Shown one piece after another: positions 25,769 to 35,602 of a DNA stretch of 64,000 nt. Numbering within the stretch: the stretch's first letter is position 1; every line of letters starts with the position of its first letter. The stretch lies in NCBI RefSeq assembly GCF_040932035.1, contig NZ_JBFRBB010000005.1:62001-126000 (forward strand). Reading direction: 5' to 3'. Below the pieces are notes generated by a model. The model did not search any database and was not told the DNA's origin. It saw nothing but the letters and a program-made list of their open reading frames with translations. This DNA is from Hoeflea_A sp040932035. GTDB taxonomy: Bacteria; Pseudomonadota; Alphaproteobacteria; Rhizobiales; Rhizobiaceae. The translations under genes were made by a program, and so were the position numbers.

Positions 25769-26968
25769 ATGGATATCCACGAATACCAGGCCAAGGAAAT
25801 TCTCTCGAATTTCGGCGTCGAGGTGCCGACCGGCGCATTGGCCTACAGCCCCGAACAGGCCGCCTATCGCGCCCGCGAGTTGGGAGGCGACAAATGGATC
25901 GTCAAGGCCCAGGTTCATGCGGGTGGCCGCGGCAAGGCGGGCGGCGTTAAGATCTGCGGGTCCCAGGAGGAGATCTACGAGGCCTGCGACAACATGTTCG
26001 GGCGCAAGCTGGTTACCCATCAGACCGGCCCGGAAGGCAAGGGCATCTACCGTGTCTATGTCGAATCCTCTGTGCAGATCGACCGCGAGATCTATCTGGG
26101 CTTTGTGCTCGACCGCTCCAGCCAGCGCGTGATGATCGTCGCCTCCTCCGAGGGCGGAATGGAAATCGAGGAGATTTCCGCCGAGCGGCCCAAGAGCATC
26201 GTGCGCTCGACGGTCGAACCGGCAGTCGGCCTGCAGGAGTTCCAGGCCCGCGAGATCGCCTTTAATCTCGGCATTGAGCCGGCGCTGATCCAGAACATGG
26301 TGCGCACGCTCGAAGGCTGCTATCGGGCCTTCCGCGATTTCGACGCAACCATGGTCGAGATCAACCCGCTGGTCATCACCGGCGACAACCGCGTCGTGGC
26401 GCTGGACGCCAAGATGAGCTTTGACGACAACGCACTGTTCCGCCATCCGCAGATCAGCGAGCTGCGCGACAAGTCGCAGGAAGACCCGCGCGAAAGCCGT
26501 GCTGCCGACCGTGGCCTTTCCTATGTCGGGCTCGATGGAAATATCGGCTGCATCGTGAATGGCGCCGGTCTGGCGATGGCGACCATGGACACGATCAAGC
26601 TGGCCGGGGGCGATCCGGCAAACTTCCTCGACATCGGCGGAGGCGCATCCCCTGAGCGGGTTACCAAGGCATTCCGTCTGGTCCTTTCAGACAGCAACGT
26701 GCAGGCCGTCCTGGTCAACATTTTTGCAGGTATTAACCGTTGCGACTGGGTCGCCGAAGGTGTCGTGCAAGCGCTGAAAGAGCTGCAGATCGATATTCCC
26801 GTCGTTGTCCGCCTGGCAGGTACCAATGTTGAAGAGGGACAAAAAATCCTCGCCAAGTCCGGTTTGCCGATCATCCGCGCAACGACGCTGATGGAGGCTG
26901 CCGAGCGTGCCGTGGGCGCCTGGCAAAACGATCTCACCCAAAGCACCAAGATAAGGGCAGTGAAATGA
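25769..26968 (+). CDS. mtkA: Malate-CoA ligase (malate thiokinase) beta subunit
   Basis: 399-residue ATP-grasp protein of the succinyl-CoA synthetase beta family. The N-terminus MDIHEYQAKEILSNFGVEVPTG, the ATP-binding KAQVHAGGRGKAGGV and the C-terminal NIFAGINRCDWVAEGVV are family landmarks. With MtkB it makes L-malyl-CoA from malate, CoA and ATP. Assignment to malate rather than succinate rests on the surrounding sga, hpr, ppc, glyA, mcl and gck genes. It has a GGAGG ribosome binding site and ends overlapping mtkB by ATGA. Confidence 0.92.
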   Translation: MDIHEYQAKEILSNFGVEVPTGALAYSPEQAAYRARELGGDKWIVKAQVHAGGRGKAGGVKICGSQEEIYEACDNMFGRKLVTHQTGPEGKGIYRVYVESSVQIDREIYLGFVLDRSSQRVMIVASSEGGMEIEEISAERPKSIVRSTVEPAVGLQEFQAREIAFNLGIEPALIQNMVRTLEGCYRAFRDFDATMVEINPLVITGDNRVVALDAKMSFDDNALFRHPQISELRDKSQEDPRESRAADRGLSYVGLDGNIGCIVNGAGLAMATMDTIKLAGGDPANFLDIGGGASPERVTKAFRLVLSDSNVQAVLVNIFAGINRCDWVAEGVVQALKELQIDIPVVVRLAGTNVEEGQKILAKSGLPIIRATTLMEAAERAVGAWQNDLTQSTKIRAVK

Positions 26969-27855
26969 GCATTCTCCTCGACCGCGACTCCCGTATCATC
27001 GTTCAGGGCATCACCGGGCGCATGGCCCGTTTCCACACCAAGGACATGCTGCAATACGGCACAAACGTTGTCGGTGGCGTGGTGCCCGGCAAGGGCGGTG
27101 AGTCAGTTGAAGGCGTGCCGGTTTTCGACACCGTGAAACAGGCCGTCGAAGCCACCGGTGCGGACGCAAGCCTGGTTTTTGTGCCGCCGCCCTTTGCCGC
27201 GGATTCCATCATGGAAGCGGCCGATGGCGGCATACGCTACTGCGTCTGCATCACCGACGGTATCCCCGCACAGGACATGATCCGCGTCAAACGCTACATG
27301 TACCGTTATCCCCGCGACAGGCGCATGGTCCTGACTGGACCCAACTGCGCCGGCACGATCAGCCCCGGCAAGGCGCTTCTGGGGATCATGCCCGGCCATA
27401 TTTATCTGCCCGGCCATGTGGGCATCATCGGGCGCTCCGGCACGCTTGGCTACGAAGCCGCGGCACAGCTCAAGGAGCACGGCATCGGTGTGTCCACAAG
27501 CGTTGGCATCGGTGGAGATCCAATCAACGGATCGTCCTTCAGGGATATCCTGGAGCGCTTTGAGCAGGACGATGAGACACATGTGATTGCCATGATCGGT
27601 GAGATCGGCGGTCCGCAGGAGGCCGAGGCGGCCGAATATATCCGCGACCATATCACCAAGCCCGTAATCGCCTATGTGGCGGGCATGACCGCCCCGAAGG
27701 GCCGTACGATGGGGCACGCCGGCGCGATCATCTCGGCTTTCGGCGAAAGCGCGTCGGAAAAAGTCGAAATTCTGTCCGCAGTGGGCGTCACCGTGGCCGA
27801 GAACCCGGCCGTTATCGGGGATACGATCGCCCATGTCATGAAAGAGGCTGCGTGA
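26965..27855 (+). CDS. mtkB: Malate-CoA ligase alpha subunit
   Basis: 296-residue succinyl-CoA-synthetase-alpha-like protein. It carries a CoA-binding Rossmann domain at the N-terminus (QGITGRMARFHTKDMLQYGTNVVGG), the GPNCAGTISPG motif and the phosphohistidine His251 in MGHAGAIIS. Forms the heteromeric thiokinase with MtkA. It is translationally coupled on both sides (ATGA with mtkA, TGATG with hpr). Confidence 0.93.
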   Translation: MSILLDRDSRIIVQGITGRMARFHTKDMLQYGTNVVGGVVPGKGGESVEGVPVFDTVKQAVEATGADASLVFVPPPFAADSIMEAADGGIRYCVCITDGIPAQDMIRVKRYMYRYPRDRRMVLTGPNCAGTISPGKALLGIMPGHIYLPGHVGIIGRSGTLGYEAAAQLKEHGIGVSTSVGIGGDPINGSSFRDILERFEQDDETHVIAMIGEIGGPQEAEAAEYIRDHITKPVIAYVAGMTAPKGRTMGHAGAIISAFGESASEKVEILSAVGVTVAENPAVIGDTIAHVMKEAA

Positions 27856-28826
27856 TGGTAAAACCCTCGGTACTGGTTACCCGCCGCTGGCCTGCGGCAG
27901 TAGAGGCTCAGCTGACGGAAAATTTCGACGCGGTGCTCAATGCCGGCGACAAGCCCCTGACGCCGGCGGAGATCCGGGAGGCGCTCAAAAACTATGATGC
28001 GGTGCTGCCCACCGTCACGGACCAGCTGACCGCCGAAGCGCTTAATGTGCCCACCTCCAAGACAAGGATCCTCGCCAATTACGGTGTTGGCTACAGCCAC
28101 ATCTGCGAAGAAACGGCGCGCAGTCTGGGGCTGACCGTCACCAATACGCCCGACGTGCTGTCTGAATGCACCGCGGATCTCGCCATGACGCTGCTTTTGA
28201 TGGCGGCCCGTCGTGCCGGCGAGGGTGAGCGTGAACTGCGTGCCGGCGGCTGGACCGGCTGGCGTCCGACGCATCTGGTTGGAACCAAGGTCAGCGGCAA
28301 GGCACTTGGGATCATCGGTTATGGCCGCATCGGGCAGGAAATGGCCCGCCGGGCTCATCACGGGTTTGGCATGAAGATCATCGTGCAAAACCGGAGCCGC
28401 GTCGATCCCGCCATCTTGGCGCAGTGCGACGCAACGCAGGTTGACAGCATCGAAGAGCTTTTGCCGCAGTGCGATTTCGTTTCATTGCACTGCCCCGGTG
28501 GCGCCGGGAACCGGCACCTCATCAATGCCCAACGGTTGGAGTTGATGAAGCCCGACGCTTTTTTGATCAACACCGCGCGCGGAGAGGTCGTCGACGAGCT
28601 TGCCCTGATCCAGGCGCTGATGTTCGAAACAATCGGGGGCGCGGCACTGGACGTCTTTGACGGTGAGCCGAGAATCAATCCGGATCTCATACAATGCGAC
28701 AATCTCGTGATGTTGCCGCATCTGGGCAGCGCAACACGGGAAGCGCGTGAGGCAATGGGATTCCGCGTTCTTGATAATCTGACCGACTTCTTCGAGGGCC
28801 GCGACCCAAGGGACCGTGTGATCTGA
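27855..28826 (+). CDS. Hydroxypyruvate reductase, D-2-hydroxyacid dehydrogenase family
   Basis: About 323 residues from ATG 27855; a GTG at 27852 is an alternative. The product reduces hydroxypyruvate to D-glycerate with NAD(P)H. The Rossmann motif GIIGYGRIGQ, the Arg in NTARGEVVDE, the Glu in DGEPRIN and the catalytic His in LPHLGSAT are present. The same family includes glyoxylate and phosphoglycerate dehydrogenases; its position between mtkB and ppc supports the HprA role. It overlaps both neighbours by one base (TGATG). Confidence 0.88.
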   Translation: MVKPSVLVTRRWPAAVEAQLTENFDAVLNAGDKPLTPAEIREALKNYDAVLPTVTDQLTAEALNVPTSKTRILANYGVGYSHICEETARSLGLTVTNTPDVLSECTADLAMTLLLMAARRAGEGERELRAGGWTGWRPTHLVGTKVSGKALGIIGYGRIGQEMARRAHHGFGMKIIVQNRSRVDPAILAQCDATQVDSIEELLPQCDFVSLHCPGGAGNRHLINAQRLELMKPDAFLINTARGEVVDELALIQALMFETIGGAALDVFDGEPRINPDLIQCDNLVMLPHLGSATREAREAMGFRVLDNLTDFFEGRDPRDRVI

Positions 28827-31465
28827 TGCACGTTGCGGTTCGGGATGATCTTCGTTCTGATGCCTATGGCCGTTCAGCCTATGCTGACGGTTTGTGCGCG
28901 GAACTGCGCGCCCTGTGGCGCAATATTCTACTCAAGCGCGCGCCGCACGTAGCATCCTGGGCCGACGCCTCATCCCCGACCGCGATCCCCTTGGGCAAGG
29001 AAGCCACGCCCTACCTTCAGGCGCTGTCCATCTGGTTTCAGCTGTTGCGCATCATCGAAGAGAACGCGGCCGTCCGCGACAGGCGTCAGACCGAGACAAA
29101 TCTGGGGGCGGAAGCTGTCAAAGGCGGCTTTGCGGAGGCTCTGTCCTCCAAGTCCATCAGTGCGGAACGTTTTCGGGAAGTCGCCGGCTCCCTTTGTGTC
29201 GGTCCGACCCTGACCGCCCACCCGACCGAAGCCAAGCGCGTCACGGTTCTGGAGATTCACCGTCGGATCTATCGTTGTCTCGTCAGCCTTGAATCCCAAC
29301 GCTGGACCCCGGCTGAAAGAGCTGAACTGCTGGGCGACATCGAAGCCGAGATCGACCTGCTTTGGCTCACCGGCGAGCTTCGGTTGACGCGTCCCAGCCT
29401 GAACGACGAGATTGAGTGGGGCTTCCAGTTTTTCCGCGACAGCATTTTCGAAGCAGTGCCGCAAGTGCTGGAACGCTTCGATCAGGCTGCAAGACAGGCC
29501 TTGGGAGATTCCGCACCGGCTGCGCCCCAGATCGGCTTTCACAGCTGGATTGGCGGGGATCGGGACGGAAACCCCAACGTTACGGTGGAAACCACCGCCC
29601 AGGCGCTGCGGCGGGGCCGCGAACTGGCCTTCGAGCTTTATGAAAAATCGCTGGCCAAAGCCGCCAGCCGATTGAGCATTAGCGATCAGATACTGTCGCT
29701 GCCCGAGCCCCACCGGTCGCAGGTGCAAGCCGTCATTGAGGGCAGCCCCGTGGCGACGCGCAATCCGAATGAACTCTTCCGACAGGCCGTATCGGCAATT
29801 GCAAACCGTCTTCGGAAACAGGTCTATGTTCATATCGGCCAGTTTCTTTCCGACCTCGACACGCTGGATGCCGCGCTCTGTGCCGTCGATGCCGAACCTC
29901 TGGCGCAGCGCTATATCCGCCGGTTGCGCAGGTCAGCATCAGTATTCGGCTTCCGGACTGCGACATTGGATATTCGCCAAAATTCGACCGTGACAACAGC
30001 AGTCCTTTCAGAAATCTGGGAAAAACAACCGGGACCGCTTCCGGTTTACGGGACTAGTGAATGGTCGCAGCGCCTGCGCCATGAACTCGCCGATCCTGAG
30101 TTGCAGCGCATTGAAACAGACGAGCTGACGGATCAGGGGCGCGAACTGCTCGAGCTACTGGCATTGATGAATACTGCCTACACCGAGCCGGATCCAAAGG
30201 CCGTTGGTCCGTTTATCCTTTCCATGACCCGGTCCGCCGACGACATTCTTGGTGTCTACCTTCTGGCGCGCTATGCCGGGTTTGGAGCCGAGACACTGGA
30301 TCTCGCGGTGGTGCCGTTGTTCGAGACGATTGACGATTTGCGCAAGGCTCCATCCATCCTTCAGGCGCTGCTTGACGTTCCGCTTGCCCGGCGCAGCCTG
30401 AAAACCAGGGGCCAGACCATCGAGGTCATGCTCGGATATTCCGACAGCAGCAAGGATGGCGGTTTCCTGTGCTCGACATGGGAGCTGGATCGGGCACAGC
30501 GGAAAATCGTCTCTGTCCTCGAAAATCAGGGGTTTCGCGCAGCCTTTTTCCATGGTCGCGGCGGGTCCGTCAGTCGTGGCGGTGCACCGGCAAGGTGGGC
30601 AATCGCCGCACAGCCTGCCGGAACCATATCAGGCCGCCTGCGGGTCACCGAACAGGGCGAGGTCGTATCCGCGCAATACGCCAATCGCGGCACGGCGGCG
30701 GCGCACTTGGAGCTCCTGCTTGCCAATACGCTGCGGCACTCGGCCGAACCGAGCGAAACACCTCCCCGTCCGGAATTCGAAGACGCGCTGGATTCGCTGT
30801 CCGGACTGTCCCAGACATCCTATGTCTCACTCCTTCAGATGGAAGGGTTTCTCGACTATTTCCAACAGGCAAGCCCGGTCGAGGAATTGGCGCGGCTTAA
30901 AATCGGCTCGCGGCCGACCCGCCGCTTTGGCGCCCAAAGCCTTGACGATCTGCGCGCCATACCATGGGTGTTTGCCTGGTCGCAAAACCGCCACCTGATC
31001 ACCGGCTGGTATGGTTTCGGTGCCGCAGTTCACAGTTTTCGGCGTTTCCGCGGCGCGCGCGGTGACCAGATTCTGCATGACCTGTTCCAGCAATCACGAC
31101 TGTTCAGGCTCATCGTCGATGAGATCGAGAAATCGCTTTATCAGACGGACATGACAATCGCCGGCGAATACGCTTCGCTGGTTAGCGAACCGGATACGCG
31201 TCGCAGCGTATTCGGTGCCATCAAGACCGAATACGAACGGGCCTGCGACGGCGTCCATTTCCTGACCAAATCGCAGGCCATCGGACACCGTTTCCCGCGT
31301 TTTTGCGAACGCTTTGACAGAAAACGCGCAGATCTCGACCGGATAAACGCCCTGCAGGTGGCATTGCTGCACGAATCGCGTGGCCGCGATCAGGGCACCG
31401 CTGTGCCCGTGCCGCTCCTGCAATCCATGAACGCCATCTCGGCCGGCCTCGGCTGGACCGGCTAG
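28826..31465 (+). CDS. ppc: Phosphoenolpyruvate carboxylase
   Basis: 879-residue enzyme that carboxylates PEP to oxaloacetate, the CO2-fixing step of the serine cycle. His132 in TLTAHPTEAKR is the catalytic histidine; GYSDSSKDGGFL and FHGRGGSVSRGG carry the other active-site Lys and Arg residues. The C-terminus ends GLGWTG, near the conserved QNTG end of the family. The length is typical. It is coupled to hpr by TGATG and followed after 22 bp by glyA. Confidence 0.95.
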   Translation: MHVAVRDDLRSDAYGRSAYADGLCAELRALWRNILLKRAPHVASWADASSPTAIPLGKEATPYLQALSIWFQLLRIIEENAAVRDRRQTETNLGAEAVKGGFAEALSSKSISAERFREVAGSLCVGPTLTAHPTEAKRVTVLEIHRRIYRCLVSLESQRWTPAERAELLGDIEAEIDLLWLTGELRLTRPSLNDEIEWGFQFFRDSIFEAVPQVLERFDQAARQALGDSAPAAPQIGFHSWIGGDRDGNPNVTVETTAQALRRGRELAFELYEKSLAKAASRLSISDQILSLPEPHRSQVQAVIEGSPVATRNPNELFRQAVSAIANRLRKQVYVHIGQFLSDLDTLDAALCAVDAEPLAQRYIRRLRRSASVFGFRTATLDIRQNSTVTTAVLSEIWEKQPGPLPVYGTSEWSQRLRHELADPELQRIETDELTDQGRELLELLALMNTAYTEPDPKAVGPFILSMTRSADDILGVYLLARYAGFGAETLDLAVVPLFETIDDLRKAPSILQALLDVPLARRSLKTRGQTIEVMLGYSDSSKDGGFLCSTWELDRAQRKIVSVLENQGFRAAFFHGRGGSVSRGGAPARWAIAAQPAGTISGRLRVTEQGEVVSAQYANRGTAAAHLELLLANTLRHSAEPSETPPRPEFEDALDSLSGLSQTSYVSLLQMEGFLDYFQQASPVEELARLKIGSRPTRRFGAQSLDDLRAIPWVFAWSQNRHLITGWYGFGAAVHSFRRFRGARGDQILHDLFQQSRLFRLIVDEIEKSLYQTDMTIAGEYASLVSEPDTRRSVFGAIKTEYERACDGVHFLTKSQAIGHRFPRFCERFDRKRADLDRINALQVALLHESRGRDQGTAVPVPLLQSMNAISAGLGWTG

Positions 31466-31487
31466 AAAAATCAAGGAGACAAGCACC

Positions 31488-32789
31488 GTGAACACACATC
31501 ATCGTTTTGACGGTTTCTTCACCGAAGCCCTCGCCAGTCGCGACCCCGAGCTCCAGGCAGCGATCACGGGCGAACTTGGCCGCCAGCGCGACGAGATCGA
31601 GCTCATAGCGTCCGAAAACATTGTCTCGGCCGCTGTCATGGAAGCCCAGGGTTCGGTATTGACCAACAAATATGCCGAAGGCTATCCGGGCCGCCGCTAC
31701 TATGGCGGCTGCAAATATGTCGACGTGGCCGAAAACCTTGCCATCGACCGCGCCAAGCAGCTGTTCGGCTGCGAGTTTGCCAATGTGCAGCCCAATTCCG
31801 GCTCGCAGGCCAATCAAGGCGTGTTCATGGCACTGCTGCAGCCGGGAGACACAATCCTCGGCATGAACCTCGCCTCGGGTGGCCACTTGACCCATGGCGC
31901 CGCCCCGAACCAGTCGGGCAAATGGTTCAATGCCGTGCAATACGGCGTGCGCCGCGAGGACAATCTAATCGACTATGACGAGATCGAAGCGCTGGCCAGG
32001 GAGCACCACCCAAAGCTCATCATCGCAGGCGGTTCAGCCATTCCGCGCGTCATCGACTTCGCGCGCATGCGCGAAATCGCCGACATGGTCAACGCCTATC
32101 TTCTTGTCGACATGGCCCACTTTGCCGGTCTGGTTGCCGCCGGCGAGCATCCCTCGCCCTTCCCGCACGCCCATGCGGTGACCACCACCACGCACAAGAC
32201 CTTGCGAGGACCGCGCGGCGGCATGATCCTGACCAACGACGAGGCCATCGCAAAAAAAGTCAACTCGTCAATTTTTCCGGGCCTACAGGGCGGCCCGCTG
32301 ATGCATGTGATTGCGGCCAAGGCCGTGGCCTTCGGCGAAGCATTGCGTCCCGAGTTCAAGGACTACATGCGCCAGGTGCGCGCCAACGCCGACGCTTTGG
32401 CAGATCAACTGATCAAGGGCGGTCTGGACATCGTGACCGGCGGCACAGACACCCATTTGATGCTGGTCGACCTGCGTCCCAAGGGTGTGACGGGTAATAT
32501 CGTCGACAGGGCCCTGGGCCGCGCCCGCATCACAACCAACAAGAACGGCATCCCGTTCGACCCGGAAAAGCCCACCGTAACCTCAGGCATCCGCCTGGGC
32601 ACGCCCGCCGGCACGACTCGCGGCTTCGGCCAGGCCGAGTTCCGGCAGATCGCCGACCTGATCGTCGAAGTGGTCGACGGGCTGGCCGCAAAGGGTGAAG
32701 ACGGCAACGCGGAAGTGGAAGCAAACGTCCGCACCAGGGTCGCCGATCTGTGTGCACGATTCCCGATTTATGAACAAGCTCAAGTCTGA
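31488..32789 (+). CDS. glyA: Serine hydroxymethyltransferase
   Basis: 433-residue PLP enzyme joining glycine and methylene-THF to make serine, the entry point of C1 units into the cycle. It starts with GTG at 31488 behind AAGGAGAC. Family motifs: ELIASENIVS, the YPGRRYYGGC block, and THKTLRGPRGG with PLP-binding Lys237. A housekeeping glyA probably exists elsewhere in the genome, so this copy may be dedicated to C1 assimilation; that is inference from its place in the operon. Confidence 0.95.
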   Translation: MNTHHRFDGFFTEALASRDPELQAAITGELGRQRDEIELIASENIVSAAVMEAQGSVLTNKYAEGYPGRRYYGGCKYVDVAENLAIDRAKQLFGCEFANVQPNSGSQANQGVFMALLQPGDTILGMNLASGGHLTHGAAPNQSGKWFNAVQYGVRREDNLIDYDEIEALAREHHPKLIIAGGSAIPRVIDFARMREIADMVNAYLLVDMAHFAGLVAAGEHPSPFPHAHAVTTTTHKTLRGPRGGMILTNDEAIAKKVNSSIFPGLQGGPLMHVIAAKAVAFGEALRPEFKDYMRQVRANADALADQLIKGGLDIVTGGTDTHLMLVDLRPKGVTGNIVDRALGRARITTNKNGIPFDPEKPTVTSGIRLGTPAGTTRGFGQAEFRQIADLIVEVVDGLAAKGEDGNAEVEANVRTRVADLCARFPIYEQAQV

Positions 32790-32801
32790 GGAGCCTGAAA
32801 C

Positions 32802-33779
32802 ATGAGTTTCTTCCCCGTCGAGCAGGCGCCCGCGCGCTTGAATCGCAGCGAACTGGCCGTACCGGGCAGCCAACCGCAGATGTTCGAGAAGGCGGCACAG
32901 TCCGATGTCGATATCATCTTTCTCGATCTCGAGGACGCGGTTGCGCCTGACGAAAAGGAGCAGGCGCGCAGGAACATTATTCAGGCGCTGAACGAAGTGG
33001 ACTGGGGCAACAAGACCATGTCCATCCGCATCAACGGCCTCGATACGCATTACATGTACCGGGACGTGGTGGATGTGGTCGAACAGGCGGGCGAGCGTCT
33101 GGACCTGATCATGATCCCCAAGGTCGGGACCGCGGCCGATGTCTACGCCGTCGATATGATGGTCACCCAGATCGAAGACGCGAAGGGATACAAGAAGCGG
33201 ATCGGATTCGAGCATATTATCGAAACCGCGCTCGGCATGCAGAATGTTCATGAGATCGCCGCGGCTTCGAAGCGCAACGAAAGCCTGCATTTCGGCGTCG
33301 CCGACTATGCTGCCAGCACGCGGGCACGCACGACGATCATTGGAGGCGTCAACCCCGATTATTCGGTGCTGACCGACCCTGCCCCCGATGGAAGTCGCGA
33401 TATGCACTGGGGCGATATGTGGCATTATGCGCTGGCCCGCATGGTCGTTGCGGCACGAGCAAACGGTCTGCGTCCGATCGATGGCCCGTTCGGCGATTTT
33501 CAGGACCCGGACGGTTATCGCGCGGCGGCCAAACGCGCCGCCGTTCTTGGCTGTGAGGGCAAATGGGCCATTCACCCCAGCCAGATCGCCCTTGCCAATG
33601 AGGTGATGAGCCCGTCCGAGGCGGAGGTCACCAAAGCCCAGCGCATCCTGGAAGCGATGGCAGAGGCCGCTGCCGAAGGCAAAGGCGCAGTGTCGCTGGA
33701 CGGCCGCCTGATCGATTATGCCTCCATCCGGCAAGCCGAGGTAATGGTCGAGAAGGCCCGCCAGATTTCAGGCGGCTGA
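32802..33779 (+). CDS. mcl: L-malyl-CoA lyase (HpcH/HpaI aldolase family)
   Basis: 325-residue CitE/Mcl-type lyase that splits malyl-CoA to acetyl-CoA and glyoxylate. Motifs: RSELAVPGSQPQMFEKAA at the N-terminus, IFLDLEDAVAPDEK with metal ligands, IGFEHIIETALGMQN and CEGKWAIHPSQIA near the C-terminus. Close relatives also act on beta-methylmalyl-CoA. It directly follows glyA, and its substrate is supplied by MtkAB in the same operon. Confidence 0.93.
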   Translation: MSFFPVEQAPARLNRSELAVPGSQPQMFEKAAQSDVDIIFLDLEDAVAPDEKEQARRNIIQALNEVDWGNKTMSIRINGLDTHYMYRDVVDVVEQAGERLDLIMIPKVGTAADVYAVDMMVTQIEDAKGYKKRIGFEHIIETALGMQNVHEIAAASKRNESLHFGVADYAASTRARTTIIGGVNPDYSVLTDPAPDGSRDMHWGDMWHYALARMVVAARANGLRPIDGPFGDFQDPDGYRAAAKRAAVLGCEGKWAIHPSQIALANEVMSPSEAEVTKAQRILEAMAEAAAEGKGAVSLDGRLIDYASIRQAEVMVEKARQISGG

Positions 33780-33785
33780 TTTCGC

Positions 33786-35081
33786 GTGACGGCGCGGAAA
33801 CAAATCCATCTTCGCCAAAGGGCCCGGGCGATATTCGACCGGGCCGTAAAGGCTGCAGATCCTTCTCTTGCAATGCGAAACCGGTTGGCTGCGAATCCGT
33901 TCCCGACACCGGCAAGGGGTGGGCGCACCATACTGATTGCCATCGGCAAGGCGGCGCCCGCCATGCTGTGCGAGGCTTTGCAATATGTGGCCGGTGACCA
34001 TGAAGCGATGGCCGTCACCAACTACGAAAACGACATGGAAGTGCCAGGGGCTACGGTCATCCGGGCCGGACATCCCGTGCCGGACGAGAACGGATTGTTG
34101 GCGGGCCGGCACATAATCGGGATGCTTTCATCCACGACCGAAAATGATCAGGTGATTACGCTGATTTCCGGCGGCGGTTCGGCACTCGCCCCGGCGCCGG
34201 TGGCCGGCGTCAGCCTGCAGGAAAAGGCTCAGGTCAACCGGCTGCTGTTGTCTTCGGGGACGGATATCGTACGAATGAACCTGGTACGTCAGCAGCTGAG
34301 CCAGCTGAAGGGAGGCGGGTTCCTCAGGCTTGCGGCGCCTGCATCGGTAACAAGTTATATCCTGTCGGATGTGATCGGCGATGACCTGCGCGCGGTCGCC
34401 AGCGGCCCCACCGTTTCGCCGATCGGCACGCGGGCCGAGGCGCGGCAAGTCTGTAAAGAGGCAGGCATCTGGAGCAGATTGCCCGCATCCATACAAACCC
34501 ACCTGGAGTGTGAGGAGGAAAACAAAGAAGCCGTTCGGGAAGTCCGCAACCATTTGATCGGCTCGAACCGGCTCAGTCTGGAGGCTGCTTGCGCGGAAGC
34601 TTCAAGGGGCTTTCCGGCAAGAATCGTGTCAGATCGCCTGACCGGCGATGTGTCCGACGCTGCCGGCGCCATAGCCCGTGCAGCCCTGACTGAAAAGTCC
34701 GCCTCCCCTGTCGCCCTGTTGTTTGGAGGAGAGACCACGGTGCAGATCGCCGGTGACGGTCTTGGAGGACGAAATCAGGAACTGGCGCTGCGGATTGCGA
34801 TGTTGGCCGATACCTTCGGCACGGACCGGGAGTGGGTTTTTCTGAGCGGCGGAACCGACGGACGCGATGGTCCGACCGAGGCCGCCGGTGGCCTGGCAGA
34901 TGCGCAAACCTGCGCGCGCATTATCGCATCGGACGCGGATCCGGCAGCGATGCTGTTAAACAATGACAGCAATGCGGCACTGGCCGCCGCGGGTGATCTG
35001 CTGCTAACCGGCGCGACCGGAACCAACGTCGCCGACATACAGGTGTTTTTGTGGGCTGCGCATTGTGACACTCCCACTTGA
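33786..35081 (+). CDS. gck: Glycerate 2-kinase, MOFRL family
   Basis: 431-residue type II glycerate kinase (GckA/TtuD-like) that phosphorylates D-glycerate, probably to 2-phosphoglycerate, returning carbon toward PEP. It carries IAIGKAAPAM, ITLISGGGSAL, the SYILSDVIGDDLRAVASGPT motif and the C-terminal MOFRL block GGRNQELALRIA followed by FLSGGTDGRDGPTEAAGG. It starts with GTG at 33786, only 6 bp after mcl, with a weak ribosome binding site, so coupling to mcl is likely. Confidence 0.9.
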   Translation: MTARKQIHLRQRARAIFDRAVKAADPSLAMRNRLAANPFPTPARGGRTILIAIGKAAPAMLCEALQYVAGDHEAMAVTNYENDMEVPGATVIRAGHPVPDENGLLAGRHIIGMLSSTTENDQVITLISGGGSALAPAPVAGVSLQEKAQVNRLLLSSGTDIVRMNLVRQQLSQLKGGGFLRLAAPASVTSYILSDVIGDDLRAVASGPTVSPIGTRAEARQVCKEAGIWSRLPASIQTHLECEEENKEAVREVRNHLIGSNRLSLEAACAEASRGFPARIVSDRLTGDVSDAAGAIARAALTEKSASPVALLFGGETTVQIAGDGLGGRNQELALRIAMLADTFGTDREWVFLSGGTDGRDGPTEAAGGLADAQTCARIIASDADPAAMLLNNDSNAALAAAGDLLLTGATGTNVADIQVFLWAAHCDTPT

Positions 35082-35148
35082 GCGCACCGGCGGAGAGAAC
35101 CCACGACATCATCAGAGTTTGGAAATCCGATTTTTTTGGGAGGAAGCG

Positions 35149-35574
35149 ATGGCAATCGCACAGATGAACTGGGGCCGGATGAAATACGCACCGGACAATC
35201 CGCGAATGGCCGAGTTTATGGATAGTCTTCCGTCCGTGTACGGAAAGGCGGAAGCGCATCCCGGGTTTATCTGGCGCATGCCGGACGACGAAGCGGCGAG
35301 ACAGCTCGCTGCATTGGGTTATGACGACCGGTTTTCCGCGACAGTGTCGGTTTGGCGCTCCGTCGAAGACCTTCGTGAATACACATTCGGCCCGGACCAT
35401 GGCTCATATTACGACAGACGGGCGGAATGGTTTGAGGAAATCGATGAACCGCAACTGGTAATCTGGGACGTTGAGGACACCGCCCGGCCGAGCTTCAAAG
35501 AAGCCTTTGATCGGCTGAAACTGTTAAAAGCTGACGGAAACTCAAGCGGTTCATATTCCTGGTCGTTCATTTGA
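35149..35574 (+). CDS. DUF3291-family protein
   Basis: 141-residue soluble protein starting at ATG 35149 behind GGGAGGAAGC. The pattern (QMNWGRMKYAPDNPRMAEFMDSL; HPGFIWRMP; SVWRSVEDLREYTFGPDH; YYDRRAEWFEEIDEPQLVIW) fits DUF3291, a dimeric alpha/beta-barrel-like family of unknown function. It is the last gene on this strand before the polysaccharide island, 67 bp after gck, and may or may not belong to the serine-cycle operon. There is no evidence for a catalytic role. Confidence 0.75.
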   Translation: MAIAQMNWGRMKYAPDNPRMAEFMDSLPSVYGKAEAHPGFIWRMPDDEAARQLAALGYDDRFSATVSVWRSVEDLREYTFGPDHGSYYDRRAEWFEEIDEPQLVIWDVEDTARPSFKEAFDRLKLLKADGNSSGSYSWSFI

Positions 35575-35602
35575 ACGGACAGCGTTTCCGAAGGCAGCAG
35601 CC

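Noticed and set aside
24797..26446. 549-codon minus-strand open frame
   Set aside because: It lies antisense to sga and mtkA, whose protein motifs are clear; long antisense frames are common at this GC content.
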